Assembly (NCBI RefSeq): GCF_019104945.1
Contig: NZ_JAHRWW010000019.1
Span: forward strand, 1 to 64,000
Direction of reading: 5' to 3'
DNA length: 64,000 bases
Source: Thermomonas sp.
Lineage (GTDB): Bacteria > Pseudomonadota > Gammaproteobacteria > Xanthomonadales > Xanthomonadaceae
Shown: piece by piece, positions 5,706-18,797 of the stretch
Numbering within the stretch: the first letter of the stretch is position 1
Layout of the letters: each line of letters begins with the position of its first letter
Made by a program: the position numbers and the translations under genes
Notes under the pieces: generated by a model
The model's database searches: none
Seen by the model: the letters and a program-made list of their open reading frames with translations, nothing else
What the model was told of the DNA's origin: nothing

Positions 5706-8700
5706 GATCGCTCTCTTGCGTCATCGGTGCAGCTCCATGCTGATGGGCGCGCTTGCGGTCAAACAAGCGCACCACCACCAGATAGAACAGCGGAATGAAG
5801 AAAATGCCGAGCGTAGTGCCGACGATCATCCCGCCCAGCACGCCGGTACCGATCGCGATCTGCGCGCCGGAGCCAGCACCAACCGCCTTGGCCATCGGCA
5901 ACACGCCAAGGCCAAACGCCAGCGAGGTCATTACGATCGGGCGCAAGCGATCGCGTACTGCGTGCATGATCGCCTCGATCAGATGCGTGCCTTGATCGTA
6001 ATACTGCTTGGCAAACTCGATGATCAGCACCGCGTTTTTGCTGGTCAGACCCACCGTGGTCAACATCGCCACTTGGAAGTACACGTCGCGCTCCAACCCG
6101 CGCAGCAGGGTGAACAGCACCGCGCCGAGGATGCCCAAGGGGGCCACCATCAATACCGCGGTTGGCACGTTCCAGCTTTCATACAGCGCAGCCAGCGCGA
6201 GGAACACGATCAGCAGCGATAACCCATACAGCAGCACCAACTGGTTGCCAGCCGCGCGCTCTTCGAACGATTGCCCAGTCCATTCCAGACCAATTCCCTT
6301 TGGCAGTTGGGCCACCAGTCGTTCGACTTCGTTCATGGCATCGCCGGAGCTTACGCCGGGGACGGCTTGGCCCTGAATTTCCAGCGAGCCGCTGCCGTTG
6401 TAGCGCTCCAGACGCGGCGAACCGTATTCCCAATGCGCACTGCCGAAGGACGAGAACGGCACCATCTGGCCACTGGCGTTACGCACCGACCAGCGGTTCA
6501 TATCGCCGGGCAGCATGCGGAACGGCGCGTCGGCCTGCAGATAGACGCGCTTGACCCGGCCGCGGTCGATGAAATCATCCACATAGCTGCCGCCCCAAGC
6601 GGTACTCAGGCTGCTATTGATATCGGCAATCGACAGCCCCAACGCCTGCGCTTTGGCATGGTCGATGGTAAGCCGCAGCTGTGGCTGGTCTTCCTGCCCG
6701 TTCGGGCGCACGCCGGTGATCAATTTGCTTTGCTTGGCAAGGCCAAGGAACTGGTTACGCGCGGCCATCATCGCTTCGTGGCCCAGCCCGCCGTTGTCCA
6801 TCAGGTTGAAGGAGAACCCAGCGGTGGAACCTAGACCTTGAATGGCCGGTGGCGACATGGTGAAGGCCATCGCGTCCTTGATCTTCGAGAGCGCGCCCAT
6901 CGCGCGCCCGGCAATTGCCGAGGCGGACTGGTCTTGCGCCGGGCGCTCTTCCCAGTCCTTCAGCTTGACGAAGCCCATGCCGGTGTTTTGGCCGCTGCCG
7001 CCGAAGCTGAAGCCCTGCACGGTGAACACCGATTCGATATTGCCCGCTTCGTTGTCGATGAAGTACTTACCGAGCTTCTCGATCGACGCCTGAGTACGTT
7101 CCGAAGTGGCGCCCACCGGTGCCTGCACGATATTCATCAACACGCCCTGATCTTCTTCCGGAAGGAAGCCGGTGGGGGTGCGCAGGAACATCAATGCAGT
7201 CACCACTCCAAGCGCGAGATAGATCAATATGAAGCGCTTGGGGCGGCCGAGCATGCCGCGCACACCGCGCTGGTAGCGCAGGCTTCCGGCATCAAACTTG
7301 GCATTGAACCAGTCGAGGAAGCGCCCGATGGGGCCGTGACCATGTTCGAGATGGCCGCCCTTGGCCACCGGCTTGAGCATGGTCGCGCACAGCGCCGGGG
7401 TCAGCACAATAGCCACCAGCACCGACAGCGCCATTGCCGTGACAATGGTGGCGGTGAACTGGCGGTAGATCACGCCGGTGGAGCCTCCCATCATGCCCAT
7501 CGGCACGAACACTGCGGCCAGCACCACACCAATACCGATCAGCGCGCCGGTGATTTGATCCATCGACTTCTTCGCCGCTTCCTTCGGTGAAAGCCCTTCC
7601 TCGCTCATCAGGCGTTCGACGTTTTCCACCACCACGATGGCGTCATCCACCAGCAGGCCAATGGCCAAGACGCTGGCGAACATGGTCAGCATATTGATGG
7701 AAAAACCCAGCGCGTACAGCACCGCGAAGGTGCCCAGTAGCACTACTGGCACTGCAATGGTGGGAATAAGTGTGGCGCGGAAATTTCCCAAGAATAGGAA
7801 CATCACCAAGAACACCAGCACCACGGCTTCGATCAAGGTCTGGATCACGCCCTTGATCGATACTTCCACGAACGGGGTGGTATCAAACGGATACACCACC
7901 TCCAGCCCGGCCGGAAAATACGGTTTGATCTTGTCCATCTCCGCGCGCACAGCGGCGGCGGTGTCCAGCGCGTTGGCGCCAGTGGCCAGCATCACTGCCA
8001 TGCCGCTGGCGGGCTTGCCGTTGTAACGCGAAGTGGTGCCGTAGCTGTCGGCGCCCAGCTCAACCCGGGCCACGTCGCCAAGGCGCAGTGACGCGCCATC
8101 GGCTTGGGTGCGCAGCAGGATGTTGCGGAACTGCTCTGGCGTCTGCAGCCGGTCCTGCGCGTTGATGGTGGCGTTGAGCTGCTGGCCTTTGACCGCCGGC
8201 GCGCCACCGAGCTGACCCACCGCCACCTGCGCGTTCTGCGCTTTCAGTGCGGCGGTGATATCGGCGATCGACAGGTCGTAGGTCTTGAGCTTGTCCGGGT
8301 CCAGCCAGATCCGCATGGCGTACTTGGTGCCAAACAGCTGGGTGCTGCCCACGCCGGGCACGCGCGCGATGCGGTCGCTGATCGAGCTGGCGATGTAATC
8401 ACCAATGTCTTGCTCGTTCATGCGGCCGTCGCTGGAAATGAACGCCGTCACCATCAAGAAGCCGCTGCGTGCTTTGTTGACCCGCACACCCTGCTGCTGC
8501 ACCGATTGCGGCAGCAGCGCCATTGCGGTCTGCAGCTTGTTTTGCACCTGCACCTGCGCGGTGTCTGGGTCAGTGCCACTTTTGAAACTGAGGCTGACGC
8601 TGGCTTGGCCGTCGGACTGGCTGCTGGCCGACATGTACTGCAGGCCGTCTAGCCCTTGCATCGCCTGTTCGATGATCTGGGTCACCGAGTTTTCCACCAC

Positions 8701-8865
8701 CTGCGCCGATGCGCCCGGATAACTAGCGTTGATGCTGACCTGTGGCGGCGCGATGTCGGGGTAGCGTTCCACCGGTAAGTTGCGAATGGAGAGGATGCCC
8801 GCGAGCATCAAGATGATTGCAATCACCCACGCAAAAATGGGGCGGTCGATAAAGAAACGTGCCAT
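5698..8865 (-). CDS. RND efflux pump inner-membrane subunit (HAE1, AcrB/MexB-like)
   Basis: A 1,055-residue hydrophobic/amphiphilic exporter, the usual length for HAE1 pumps. It opens [24 protein letters not shown] (TM1), has two large periplasmic loops, and contains the TM4 proton-relay motif [17 protein letters not shown] with the Asp pair. It has the GF.P.EDQG motif (GFLPEEDQG) and a TM10-12 block ending [13 protein letters not shown]. It couples proton influx to drug export from the periplasm and inner-membrane leaflet. The adaptor gene starts upstream with a 15-bp gap. No outer-membrane channel gene is present, so a shared TolC/OprM-type protein encoded elsewhere is needed. Substrate cannot be predicted. 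Confidence 0.95.
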   Translation of the reverse strand: MARFFIDRPIFAWVIAIILMLAGILSIRNLPVERYPDIAPPQVSINASYPGASAQVVENSVTQIIEQAMQGLDGLQYMSASSQSDGQASVSLSFKSGTDPDTAQVQVQNKLQTAMALLPQSVQQQGVRVNKARSGFLMVTAFISSDGRMNEQDIGDYIASSISDRIARVPGVGSTQLFGTKYAMRIWLDPDKLKTYDLSIADITAALKAQNAQVAVGQLGGAPAVKGQQLNATINAQDRLQTPEQFRNILLRTQADGASLRLGDVARVELGADSYGTTSRYNGKPASGMAVMLATGANALDTAAAVRAEMDKIKPYFPAGLEVVYPFDTTPFVEVSIKGVIQTLIEAVVLVFLVMFLFLGNFRATLIPTIAVPVVLLGTFAVLYALGFSINMLTMFASVLAIGLLVDDAIVVVENVERLMSEEGLSPKEAAKKSMDQITGALIGIGVVLAAVFVPMGMMGGSTGVIYRQFTATIVTAMALSVLVAIVLTPALCATMLKPVAKGGHLEHGHGPIGRFLDWFNAKFDAGSLRYQRGVRGMLGRPKRFILIYLALGVVTALMFLRTPTGFLPEEDQGVLMNIVQAPVGATSERTQASIEKLGKYFIDNEAGNIESVFTVQGFSFGGSGQNTGMGFVKLKDWEERPAQDQSASAIAGRAMGALSKIKDAMAFTMSPPAIQGLGSTAGFSFNLMDNGGLGHEAMMAARNQFLGLAKQSKLITGVRPNGQEDQPQLRLTIDHAKAQALGLSIADINSSLSTAWGGSYVDDFIDRGRVKRVYLQADAPFRMLPGDMNRWSVRNASGQMVPFSSFGSAHWEYGSPRLERYNGSGSLEIQGQAVPGVSSGDAMNEVERLVAQLPKGIGLEWTGQSFEERAAGNQLVLLYGLSLLIVFLALAALYESWNVPTAVLMVAPLGILGAVLFTLLRGLERDVYFQVAMLTTVGLTSKNAVLIIEFAKQYYDQGTHLIEAIMHAVRDRLRPIVMTSLAFGLGVLPMAKAVGAGSGAQIAIGTGVLGGMIVGTTLGIFFIPLFYLVVVRLFDRKRAHQHGAAPMTQESDHG

Positions 8866-8880
8866 CGCTTGTGCTCCTGC

Positions 8881-10047
8881 TTAGCGTGCCGCCACGGATT
8901 TAGAGGCCGTGGGCGCACTGGCTTCAGTCACCTTCACCGGCGCACCGGGGGCGATCTTCTGCAGGCCTTCCACGATGAGTTTGTCGCCCGCTGCAAGGCC
9001 AGAGTCCACCAGCCATTTATTGCCAATGGCGCGATTCACCACCACCTGCCGCTGCTCCACTTTGCCGTCGCTGCCCACAACCATCGCGGTGGCATTGCCC
9101 TTGGGGTCGCGGGTGATGCCCTGCTGCGGAGCGAGAATGGCGTCTTTGCGCTGGGCGTTGGCGAGGGTGGCGCGCACGAACATGCCCGGCAGCAGCAGCT
9201 GGTCGGGGTTCGGCACGATCACCCGTAGCGCGACTGCGCCCGTGGCCGGGTCCACCGTGGCTTCGGCAAAGCTGAGCTTGCCTTGCTGCGGGTAACGGCT
9301 ACCGTCTTCTAATAGCAGATCCACCGGCACCGCGTCGCTGCCTTGCAGGTTACCCGCAGCGATCTCGCGACGCAGCTGCAGCAGCTCGGTGCTGGACTGA
9401 CTGATGGCCACATACATCGGGTCGAGATTTTGAATGACCGCCAGCGGCGCGGCCTGGCTGGCGGTGACCAGTGCGCCCCGGGTGACGCTGGAGCGGCCGA
9501 TGCGGCCGGAAATCGGTGCGGTGACGCGGGTGAAGCCCAGCGGCACGTTGGCGCTTTGCAGCCCGGCTTGGGCGGCACGCAACCCCGCCTCGGCCTGGCG
9601 CAGCGCGGCCTGTGCGTTGTCGTTGTCTTGCCCGCTAATCATCTGCGTTTTGGCGAGTTCGGCGGCGCGTTTGGCGCTCTTCTGCGCGTTGACCAGCTCC
9701 GCCTGAGCGCGTGCCACCGAAGCGCTGGCGCTGTTGGCATCGGCGCGGTAAGCGGTTTGGTCGAGCTGGTACAGCGGCTGCCCGGCCTTGACGCTGCCGC
9801 CTTCGGTGAACAGCAGGCGCTCCACGATTCCGCCCGCCTGCGGCCGTACCTCGGCCACTTGTGAGGCTTCGGCGCGGCCGGTGAGCTCACGGGTCAACGT
9901 CACCGATTCGGGTTTCAGCGTCACCACCGACACCTCCGCCATGGGCGGCGCGCCCTGCGCGGCGGGCTTGTTGCCACAGGCGGTTAAAGCAAGCAGGGAA
10001 GCACTAAGGGCAAGCGGCAGCGCAGCGCGCAGGAAAGGGCGGGACAT
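8881..10047 (-). CDS. RND efflux periplasmic adaptor lipoprotein (AcrA/MexA-like)
   Basis: A 388-residue membrane-fusion protein that links the RND pump to an outer-membrane channel. ATG 10047 is chosen because it gives a clean lipoprotein signal (RPFLRAALPLALSASLLALTAC, lipobox LTAC). The 46 codons of open frame upstream do not look like a leader. Next come the barrel/lipoyl half-motif (GRAEASQVAEVRPQAGGIVE), an alpha-helical hairpin rich in Ala/Gln, the second lipoyl half (GRIGRSSVTRGALV) and the beta-barrel domain (DPATGAVALRVIVPNPDQLLLPGM). It is the first gene of the operon; the TetR-type palindrome 71 bp upstream fits its promoter. Confidence 0.93.
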   Translation of the reverse strand: MSRPFLRAALPLALSASLLALTACGNKPAAQGAPPMAEVSVVTLKPESVTLTRELTGRAEASQVAEVRPQAGGIVERLLFTEGGSVKAGQPLYQLDQTAYRADANSASASVARAQAELVNAQKSAKRAAELAKTQMISGQDNDNAQAALRQAEAGLRAAQAGLQSANVPLGFTRVTAPISGRIGRSSVTRGALVTASQAAPLAVIQNLDPMYVAISQSSTELLQLRREIAAGNLQGSDAVPVDLLLEDGSRYPQQGKLSFAEATVDPATGAVALRVIVPNPDQLLLPGMFVRATLANAQRKDAILAPQQGITRDPKGNATAMVVGSDGKVEQRQVVVNRAIGNKWLVDSGLAAGDKLIVEGLQKIAPGAPVKVTEASAPTASKSVAAR

Positions 10048-10117
10048 GGGGCCTCGACATCGACAAGTATGGAGTCTAAGGCCGCCTATGATCCACGCAC
10101 CCTCTGTAATAGAGAGT

Positions 10118-10129
10118 GAATGGTCATTC
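10118..10129. promoter_or_regulatory. TetR-type operator for the RND operon
   Basis: GAATG-GT-CATTC is a palindrome with 5-bp arms in the 95-bp gap upstream of the adaptor gene. TGAATGGTCATTC-like sites are widely used by TetR regulators of efflux operons, and a TetR gene is the third gene of this operon. No other clear palindrome is in the gap. Confidence 0.6.
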
Positions 10130-10142
10130 TCTTTTTGTGAGG

Positions 10143-10922
10143 CTAAAACCCGTAGCGGGTAAATCCTCCGTCCACCGCGAGGCACTGCCCGGTGATATAG
10201 CTGGCTGCGGGCAGGCAGAGGAAAGCCACGGCGGCGGCCACTTCTTCGGGCTCGCCCACGCGCCCCAGCGGGGTGCGTAGCAGCACTTCGTCTAAATAGT
10301 CAGGGTTGGCGAGCTTGGCACTGGTGCGGCGGGTGCGGATATACCAAGGGGCCACCGCGTTCACGCGGATGCCGTCTTCGGCCCATTCCACCGCTAAATT
10401 GGTGGTCATCTGGTGCAGCGCCGCCTTGCTCATGCCGTAGGGCGCGCCGGTACGCACATGGGTCAGGCCCGACACGCTGCCCACGTTCACAATACTGGAG
10501 GCGGCGTGCTTGGCCAGCAGGGGGTAGGCGAGGCGGCAGAGCTCAAACGCGGAAAACACATTGGTCTCAAAAATCTCCCGCCACTGGTCTTCGCCGTAGT
10601 CCACGGCGGGGCGGGTGAGGTTGCCACCGGCGTTATTGACGAGAATATGCAGCCCGCCAAGGTCGGTGGCCCAGTCGATGATTTCCGCGCGCTGTTCTTC
10701 GTCGCTGACATCGGCAGCCAGCGCCAGTACAGCATCTTCCGGGCCGGGGAAGCTGTCTTCAAGCTCGGCCCGCGCGGCTTCCAGCGCTTCCGGATCGCGT
10801 GCCACCATCAGCACCTGCGCGCCGAGGCCTAAAAGTTCACGGCAGATGGCAAAGCCAATGCCAGCGCTTGCGCCAGTGACCAGCGCGCGCTGTCCGGCAA
10901 GGCTCCAGCGGGGGGAATGCAT
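10143..10922 (-). CDS. SDR-family NAD(P)-dependent oxidoreductase (tropinone-reductase-like)
   Basis: A 259-residue classical short-chain dehydrogenase. It has the cofactor motif [13 protein letters not shown], the catalytic Ser (VGSVSG) and Y-x3-K (YGMSK). The C-terminus ([30 protein letters not shown]) is typical. ATG 10922 begins just before the Rossmann fold; the upstream open frame has no similarity. It lies 25 bp downstream of sppA on the same strand and may be cotranscribed. The substrate is unknown; tropinone reductase-like annotation reflects overall similarity only. Confidence 0.9.
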   Translation of the reverse strand: MHSPRWSLAGQRALVTGASAGIGFAICRELLGLGAQVLMVARDPEALEAARAELEDSFPGPEDAVLALAADVSDEEQRAEIIDWATDLGGLHILVNNAGGNLTRPAVDYGEDQWREIFETNVFSAFELCRLAYPLLAKHAASSIVNVGSVSGLTHVRTGAPYGMSKAALHQMTTNLAVEWAEDGIRVNAVAPWYIRTRRTSAKLANPDYLDEVLLRTPLGRVGEPEEVAAAVAFLCLPAASYITGQCLAVDGGFTRYGF

Positions 10923-10947
10923 AGGCAACTCCAAAAGCCAGTAACGC

Positions 10948-12840
10948 TTACATTGGTTCGCAGAAGCAATAGGCCAAAGCCTTGACGCGGGCTTTGCCGC
11001 GCTGCTCCAACGCGTCTTGCGCAAAGCGCAGTGGCGCGCTGTCGTGGATGCGGCGTGCAAGCAGCAGCTCGCCCATGCCGCTGGCGTTGAGCAGCTTCGC
11101 GCCTGCGTTGCTTTGCATCATGTCCATGAACATTTGCGAGAGCGGCACCACGGAGTCTTCCACATAAGTGGTTTGCCAGCTGTCCGGCTTGCCTAGTTTG
11201 GCGCGTGCGGCGGCATCGGCCACGGCATCACTTAAACCGCCGAAGGCATCTACCAAGCCGCGTTCTTGCGCCTGTGCACCGCTCCATACGCGGCCCTGCG
11301 CCACGCTGTCAATTTGGTCGATGGTTTTACCGCGCGCTTTGGCCACCTTGCCGGTGAAGTCGCGGTAGCCCTTGTCGATGACCGATTGCACCGTGGTGGC
11401 CACGCCCGGGTCCAGCGGCCGGGTGATGTCGAATGCGCCCGCATACTTCGCGGTGGCCACACCGTCGGTTTTGACGCCAAGTTTGTTGAGGGTGCGGTCG
11501 ATGGTGGGGAACAGGCCGAAGATGCCAATCGAGCCGGTAATCGTGGACGGGTCGGCATAGATGCGGTCGGCGTTCATGCTGATCCAGTAGCCGCCGGACG
11601 CGGCGACATCGCCCATCGACACCACCACCGGCTTACCGGCTTTCTTCAGAGCGTCCACTTCGCGGCGGATGAGTTCTGAAGCAAATACTTCGCCACCCGG
11701 TGAGTTCACCCGTAGCACCACGGCTTTGACGTTGTCGTCGTCGCGGGTCTGCCGCAGCAGTGCCGAGGTAGAGTCGCCGCCTACTTTGCCTGCGGGCTGC
11801 TTACCACCGGCGATTTCGCCTTGCGCCACGACAACGGCCACCTGCGGGCGCGTATCGGCCTTCGGTAGGGCGCCGTCGATGTGCTGCAGGTACGTGTCCA
11901 GAGATACTTGGCGGTAACCGCCTTCGGCGTCTTCGTCGGCCACACCACGCTTGGTGAGCAGCGCGTCCACTTCATCGCTAGTCTTCAGGCCTGTGACCAA
12001 TTTTTGATCCAGCGCCAGTTGGGCAAGATCGCCCTTGGCCGCCGCGACTTCTTCAGGAAGATTGTTGGCGTAGGTTTCAAGTGTGGCCGGTGCAATACCG
12101 CGCGCCTTGCCAATATCGGCAAGCAGGCGCTGCCAAATATCGCCCATCCAAAATAGATCGGCTTCTTTGGACGCGGGAGACGCGGCATCGAGAAGATACG
12201 GTTCGGCGGCCGATTTGTACTGGCCCACTTTGAACAGATGCATGTCCACGCCGAGCTTGTCTTGCAACGCCTCGCGGTAGTACTGGCGGTACGAGGCAAG
12301 GCCGTCGATCATCACGCCGCCTTGCGACATCGGATCAATAAAAATGTCGTTGGCCTGTGCGGCCAGCAAGTATTGCCCTTGGCTGAAGCCGTCGCCGTAG
12401 GCCACGATCTCTTTGCCTGCGGCGCGAACACTGGCCAGTGCAGCGGCTACATCGCGCAGCGAAGCAAAGCCAGAGGGCTGAAGTTCGTCGAGATACACCG
12501 CAACGCGTTCGATGCGCTTATCAGTGCGCGCGGCATCGAGGGCGCGCAGAGCATCGCGCAGGCGCACTTCGCGGCAGTCGCTGCTGTGGGTGGCGCGGGC
12601 CACGCTGCGGCTAAACGCGTCGCAGCTGTACTGATCCACCAACTGCCCTTCCGGCGCAAACACCAGCGTGGTGCGGCTACTCAGCGGGGCCAGTTTGCCG
12701 CTACCAAACAGGCCCACCAAGAGAATGACCAACACAAACAAGAACAGCAGGTTGAACACCAGCCTGCGGGTGAAATTGAGCGCGCCCCAAGTGCCAACGA
12801 TCAAACGGGCAATAGGGCCGCGGCGACGCGGTTCATTCAT
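10948..12840 (-). CDS. sppA: Signal peptide peptidase SppA, 67K type
   Basis: SppA degrades signal peptides left in the inner membrane after secretion. The 630-residue length matches the tandem-domain (67K) enterobacterial form. One N-terminal transmembrane segment ([20 protein letters not shown]) precedes two S49 domains. The catalytic Lys is in the N-terminal domain ([11 protein letters not shown]) and the Ser in the C-terminal domain ([10 protein letters not shown]), as in the E. coli tetramer. [20 protein letters not shown] is the substrate-binding strand. The start ATG gives a short basic cytoplasmic leader. The SDR gene follows. Confidence 0.95.
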   Translation of the reverse strand: MNEPRRRGPIARLIVGTWGALNFTRRLVFNLLFLFVLVILLVGLFGSGKLAPLSSRTTLVFAPEGQLVDQYSCDAFSRSVARATHSSDCREVRLRDALRALDAARTDKRIERVAVYLDELQPSGFASLRDVAAALASVRAAGKEIVAYGDGFSQGQYLLAAQANDIFIDPMSQGGVMIDGLASYRQYYREALQDKLGVDMHLFKVGQYKSAAEPYLLDAASPASKEADLFWMGDIWQRLLADIGKARGIAPATLETYANNLPEEVAAAKGDLAQLALDQKLVTGLKTSDEVDALLTKRGVADEDAEGGYRQVSLDTYLQHIDGALPKADTRPQVAVVVAQGEIAGGKQPAGKVGGDSTSALLRQTRDDDNVKAVVLRVNSPGGEVFASELIRREVDALKKAGKPVVVSMGDVAASGGYWISMNADRIYADPSTITGSIGIFGLFPTIDRTLNKLGVKTDGVATAKYAGAFDITRPLDPGVATTVQSVIDKGYRDFTGKVAKARGKTIDQIDSVAQGRVWSGAQAQERGLVDAFGGLSDAVADAAARAKLGKPDSWQTTYVEDSVVPLSQMFMDMMQSNAGAKLLNASGMGELLLARRIHDSAPLRFAQDALEQRGKARVKALAYCFCEPM

Positions 12841-12915
12841 GAGAAACAGCTCCGAGAAAAGAGGCCGCGGTCTGCGCGGCTAGCCTGCCCATGCTAGCTG
12901 AGTCTTAGGCCGGAT

Positions 12916-14313
12916 TCATGCGGTATCGGTCATGGCGATAGTGCGATTTTGCAATGACGGCGTGTTCGCGCACAATCGCGCGCTGCTGCGCAGAAAGCGC
13001 CGGCCCAGCAAAATCGCCGCCACAAACAACCCAGCGGTGAGCCCCAGCCACATACCGCGTGGCCCCCAGCCCAGCCACAGGCCAAGGCCAGCGCCTACCG
13101 GCATGCCGATGCCCCAATACGAGAAGGCCGCAATGACCATGGGGACGCGGGTGTCTTGCAGACCGCGCAACGCGCCCGCCGAAATAACCTGCACGCCATC
13201 GGGGAACTGGAACAGCGCGGCGTATAACAACAAACTGCCGCCCAGCGCGATTACTGCTGGGTCAGCGCTGTAGAGCGCAGCAATCGCGTTGTGGCCCAGC
13301 AGCATCAGCAGTGCAGAGAACGCTTGGGTGGCCATCGCAAGGGCAAGGCCCGCAAACGCGGCGCTGCGCACGGCGCTGTAATCGTGCCGCCCCAGCGCAT
13401 GCCCCACGCGCACGGTGGTGGCTTCGGCAATGCCAAATGGCAGCATGAAGCACATCGTGGCCACGTTCAGGGCCACTTGGTGCGCGGCCACTTGCACTTC
13501 ACCTAGGCGGCCGATCAGCAGTGCGGTCGCAGCAAACAGGCCGCCTTCCATCGTCACCATGACGCCAATCGGCAGGCCGGTGGAAAGCAGTTGGCGCTGC
13601 GTGGGCCATTGCGGCCACTGCCAGTGAGAAAAGAGTTCGAGATCGGCAAAGCGGCGGCTTTTCGCCAGATACAGCGCAAACCCCAGCGCCTGCAACCAGA
13701 ACATCAGGCTGGTGGCAAGGCCAATGCCGGCTGCGCCCATTTCTGGCAGGCCCAAGAGCCCATTGGTGAAGATATAGGCCAGCGGCGCCAGCACGCACAG
13801 CCCGCCGAAACCCAGCAGCATGGTCGGCAGCGACCAGTGCAGACCGTCGCTGAGATAGCGCATGCACAGGTACAGCGCGAACGCCGGTACGCCCCAGCGC
13901 ACGCCGTGCAAGAAGCCGACTACGCCAGGCACGATATCGGGGGCGATGCCCATCGGGACAAGTAGGCTAGGTACTAGCGAAAGTAGGCCCAGCAAGACCA
14001 ACCCAAGCGCCAGCGCCAACCACAGTGATTGCCGGAACAGTGGGCCGATTTCGTGGCGCTTACCCGCGCCATCAAGCTGCGATACCGCCGGTGGCAGCGC
14101 CATCAGCGTGCCCATCGGGGCCAGCATCGGCAGCCAAAACAGCGCCGCGCCCACCGACACAGCGGCAAGCGTGGCCGTGCCGTGGTGACCGGCCACCATC
14201 GCATCTACCAGCCCCACTAAGCCGTGTGACAAATGGCCGGCCGCAAGCGGCGCCGCCAGACGCAGGGTGCGTCCAGCCTCGTGGAGGAAGGGATGGCGAG
14301 ATGGGCTATTCAT
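12916..14313 (-). CDS. MATE-family multidrug efflux transporter (NorM-like)
   Basis: A 465-residue protein with about 12 predicted transmembrane helices in two MatE repeats. The opening helix (APLAAGHLSHGLVGLVDAMVAGH) and the motif after the mid-loop (GLPIGVMVTMEGGLFAATALLIGRLGEVQVAAHQVALN) are characteristic of NorM-type sodium- or proton-coupled exporters of cationic drugs. It is one of two efflux systems within 10 kb. The gene lies 75 bp upstream of sppA and may be in its own unit. The coupling ion cannot be decided from sequence inspection. Confidence 0.93.
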   Translation of the reverse strand: MNSPSRHPFLHEAGRTLRLAAPLAAGHLSHGLVGLVDAMVAGHHGTATLAAVSVGAALFWLPMLAPMGTLMALPPAVSQLDGAGKRHEIGPLFRQSLWLALALGLVLLGLLSLVPSLLVPMGIAPDIVPGVVGFLHGVRWGVPAFALYLCMRYLSDGLHWSLPTMLLGFGGLCVLAPLAYIFTNGLLGLPEMGAAGIGLATSLMFWLQALGFALYLAKSRRFADLELFSHWQWPQWPTQRQLLSTGLPIGVMVTMEGGLFAATALLIGRLGEVQVAAHQVALNVATMCFMLPFGIAEATTVRVGHALGRHDYSAVRSAAFAGLALAMATQAFSALLMLLGHNAIAALYSADPAVIALGGSLLLYAALFQFPDGVQVISAGALRGLQDTRVPMVIAAFSYWGIGMPVGAGLGLWLGWGPRGMWLGLTAGLFVAAILLGRRFLRSSARLCANTPSLQNRTIAMTDTA

Positions 14314-14388
14314 GGCAGAAGAGGCGCGAACAAATCAGCGCGAAGCAGGCCATCTTAGCGGGCGCTAAATGAACATAGTAAGACGCGT

Positions 14389-15723
14389 TCAGCGCTGTAG
14401 CCGTGCCTGCAACCATGCGGCGCGCTGCGCGGGGTGCTGCGCCAATAGGCGGGTACGGAACTGAGCGCGCGCTTCCGGGGGGGTCGTTTGTGCTAACCGC
14501 GCAAGCGTTTCCAGCTCGTCTGGCGAGAGACTACGCAAAAGCTGTAGCAAGGCGTTGCGTTCTGCTGGCGCAATATAAGTGAATAGTGCAGCGATGCGCG
14601 GCCATGCACGCCCCAGTTGCGGGCCAAGATGCCAGCCGCGATGCGCGTCAAACGGGAGCTGCGCGTAGCGCTGCAGCAGCGCCTGTCGCTGAGCATCAGT
14701 GAGCGCAGCAAAACGGGTGGCCTCGTCGCACAGCTGCTGGCGTTCGGAATCACTGAGCTGCTGCCACTGCGCCCATGCGTCGCGTAGCTGGATGCGCTGC
14801 ACTGGCGGTGCAGGCCAAGCGGGCAGGGCGGGGGGCCATGGCGTAGTTCTGGCGGCAGCCTCTACGCCAGCAGCGGGCTGCGCGGGGTCACCTGCCTCAA
14901 CGCTGAGCCACGCCAGTAGCGGTAGTTGCAGCGCAAGACGCAATTCCTGCGGCGCAACGAGCATGGCGCGGTCTGGATCAAGTGTCGCGTCATTCGGATC
15001 AAACCGCGCCTTCGGGTTCGTCTCAGGGAGCGGCTGTTGTTCGAAATTAGGAAACCAGCTGTCCTGCAGCCGATGCTGGCGCTGGGTATTAATGAAAAAT
15101 GTCGCCAAAAATGCGGCGGCCAAGAGCCCCAGCGCCAGCCAAAGCCAGCGCAGTGAACGCGCTTGCGGGTGGGGCGGCGCGGTTCGGCGCGGCGGTTCGG
15201 CGGTATTGGCACTTACGGCGGGCGCTGTCGTGGGGGCGTCTGGCAGCTTGTCGAGCGCGCGCTGCGCGGCGGCGCTCCATGCGCGCCAAACGTCTAAATC
15301 GGGTTGGCCCAATGCACTTTTTGGCAGCGCCTCGCGGATACGCTGCTGGTAGTGGGCAACATCAATCCCTAGCGCACCGGCCGCGTCGGCTTCCTGCAGC
15401 GCCGCCACAAGATGCAGCAGCACGGCGGCGCGCTGCGTGGGAGGTAGGCGCGTAACCCCCGGCAGGGGGCTGTGTGAACCGGCTTCCTGCCGCCCCATCG
15501 CTGGGGTAGAGAGGAGCAGCCGCCAAAACTGCAGTGGCCACTGCGGGATCGGCCATTTGTCGGCATCTTGCGTAAACACCCGCACGGCTACTACGACGGC
15601 CTTATGGGCCGATTCCATGTCGCCGGTTTGGATGCTGGCGAGCAGTTGGGCGCGGCGCTCCACTCCGCGTAAGAAGGCGGAAATCGCTGCCGACTGGGGA
15701 GGCGGAGAGGCGGTTTGAGTCAT
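14389..15723 (-). CDS. DUF3106-containing single-pass membrane protein
   Basis: A protein of about 444 residues with a cytoplasmic N-terminal half and one membrane span (LWLALGLLAAAFLATFFI). The C-terminal domain carries Gln/Leu-rich repeats (WQQLSDSERQQL, FAALTDAQRQALLQRYAQL) of DUF3106, a family of unknown function. Such repeats suggest a helical, possibly CpxP/Spy-like periplasmic domain, which is inference. ATG 15723 is preferred as the first residues after it look protein-like; ATG 15747 is an alternative, and neither has a strong ribosome site. It is the last minus-strand gene before the 820-bp DnaA-box region. Confidence 0.75.
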   Translation of the reverse strand: MTQTASPPPQSAAISAFLRGVERRAQLLASIQTGDMESAHKAVVVAVRVFTQDADKWPIPQWPLQFWRLLLSTPAMGRQEAGSHSPLPGVTRLPPTQRAAVLLHLVAALQEADAAGALGIDVAHYQQRIREALPKSALGQPDLDVWRAWSAAAQRALDKLPDAPTTAPAVSANTAEPPRRTAPPHPQARSLRWLWLALGLLAAAFLATFFINTQRQHRLQDSWFPNFEQQPLPETNPKARFDPNDATLDPDRAMLVAPQELRLALQLPLLAWLSVEAGDPAQPAAGVEAAARTTPWPPALPAWPAPPVQRIQLRDAWAQWQQLSDSERQQLCDEATRFAALTDAQRQALLQRYAQLPFDAHRGWHLGPQLGRAWPRIAALFTYIAPAERNALLQLLRSLSPDELETLARLAQTTPPEARAQFRTRLLAQHPAQRAAWLQARLQR

Positions 15724-15879
15724 GGCAGGCGCTTGATCACGCGTCATCTTAACGCGTGATGCGGCGATTGGCCTTTGCAAAAACGGGTGGGGAGGTCGGA
15801 AAAAAATTGTGAAAAATGGCTTGACGGCGCGGGCAACTTCGGCTCCGCAAACTGTGACGCGGGTTGTGGGTAATTTCGG

Positions 15880-16459
15880 TTGTTCACAGCCTGCATAAAA
15901 CGGCTGGTGGATGCTGCGCCGCATAAAAAACCCCGTCTGTGAATCTTTGTTCCACAGATATGTATTTGATTAAAAAGGATAAAATACATATGGCGAAAAA
16001 ATCACCAGCATTGCTGGAGTGAGAGATTTCGCCCGTTTGCATGGGCTGTTCGCGGCTCATACACAGACTTATCCACAGGGCGTGTGAATAAGTTATTTTT
16101 CCTTTCTGCCCCGTAACTTAGCGGCATTTCGTGAATATCTTTGCAAAAGTGTTGGGTAAGCGAGGTAGGTCGGCTTCATAATCGCGCTTGACGAACCCCG
16201 CTTTTGCCGCTCCCGTATGGAAACACAGGCGAGCGGCGTGGTTTAGTTGTGCACAGCGGCATCTGAGCGTCTGTCAAGCTCGGGTGTGGTCTTTTAGAGC
16301 GTGGATAATTCGGCTGCTCAAAATGTAAGTGATTGAATTTATTAACCATGACAACGATGGCCATTTTTTCGCCAAAGTGTCGAAGTGTGTGCTAGTACGC
16401 TGTTTTATTCTGTTCATCTTCCACTGATGCACAGAGTTATGCACAGGTTGTGTGGATAA
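15880..16459. other. Cluster of DnaA boxes in an 820-bp gene-free region: candidate oriC or DnaA-binding locus
   Basis: The gap 15748-16568 holds no credible gene. Perfect TTATNCACA boxes lie at 16069-16077 (+), 16083-16091 (-), 16437-16445 (+) and 16451-16459 (-), in two convergent pairs, both with a 14-bp offset. One-mismatch boxes lie at 15880-15888, 16247-16255, 16300-16308 and 16425-16433. AT-rich stretches are at 15955-15990 and 16320-16370. Every gene from 5106 to 15723 is on the minus strand and the genes immediately to the right are on plus, as expected for leading-strand bias away from an origin. dnaA, dnaN, rpmH and gidA are not nearby, so a secondary DnaA-binding locus (datA/DARS-like) remains possible. 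Confidence 0.6.
15959..15990. repeat. AT-rich 9-bp inverted repeat in the DnaA-box region
   Basis: TATGTATTT and AAATACATA are exact reverse complements around a 14-bp A-rich spacer. It may be part of an unwinding element or an operator; no gene start is adjacent. Confidence 0.5.
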
Positions 16460-16568
16460 GCCTTGAACTGTTGCAATAACAACTACTTGCCGGATTTTTA
16501 GTGAAAATCGCTCAATGTGTGCGCGCAAGATCCGCAAGAAGTTTGGGTGGCACCGTTAGACTGCATCC

Positions 16569-18761
<2,193 letters not shown>

Positions 18762-18797
18762 GCGACAATAAGCCCCCCAAATTTATTTTCAAGCCTC

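Noticed and set aside
5671-8865. Plus-strand ORFs opposite the RND pump gene
   Set aside because: Several long frames exist but all are antisense shadows with biased composition.
15744-16537. Small ORFs within the DnaA-box region
   Set aside because: No ribosome sites, no recognisable domains and codon use unlike real genes; the region is better explained as regulatory.
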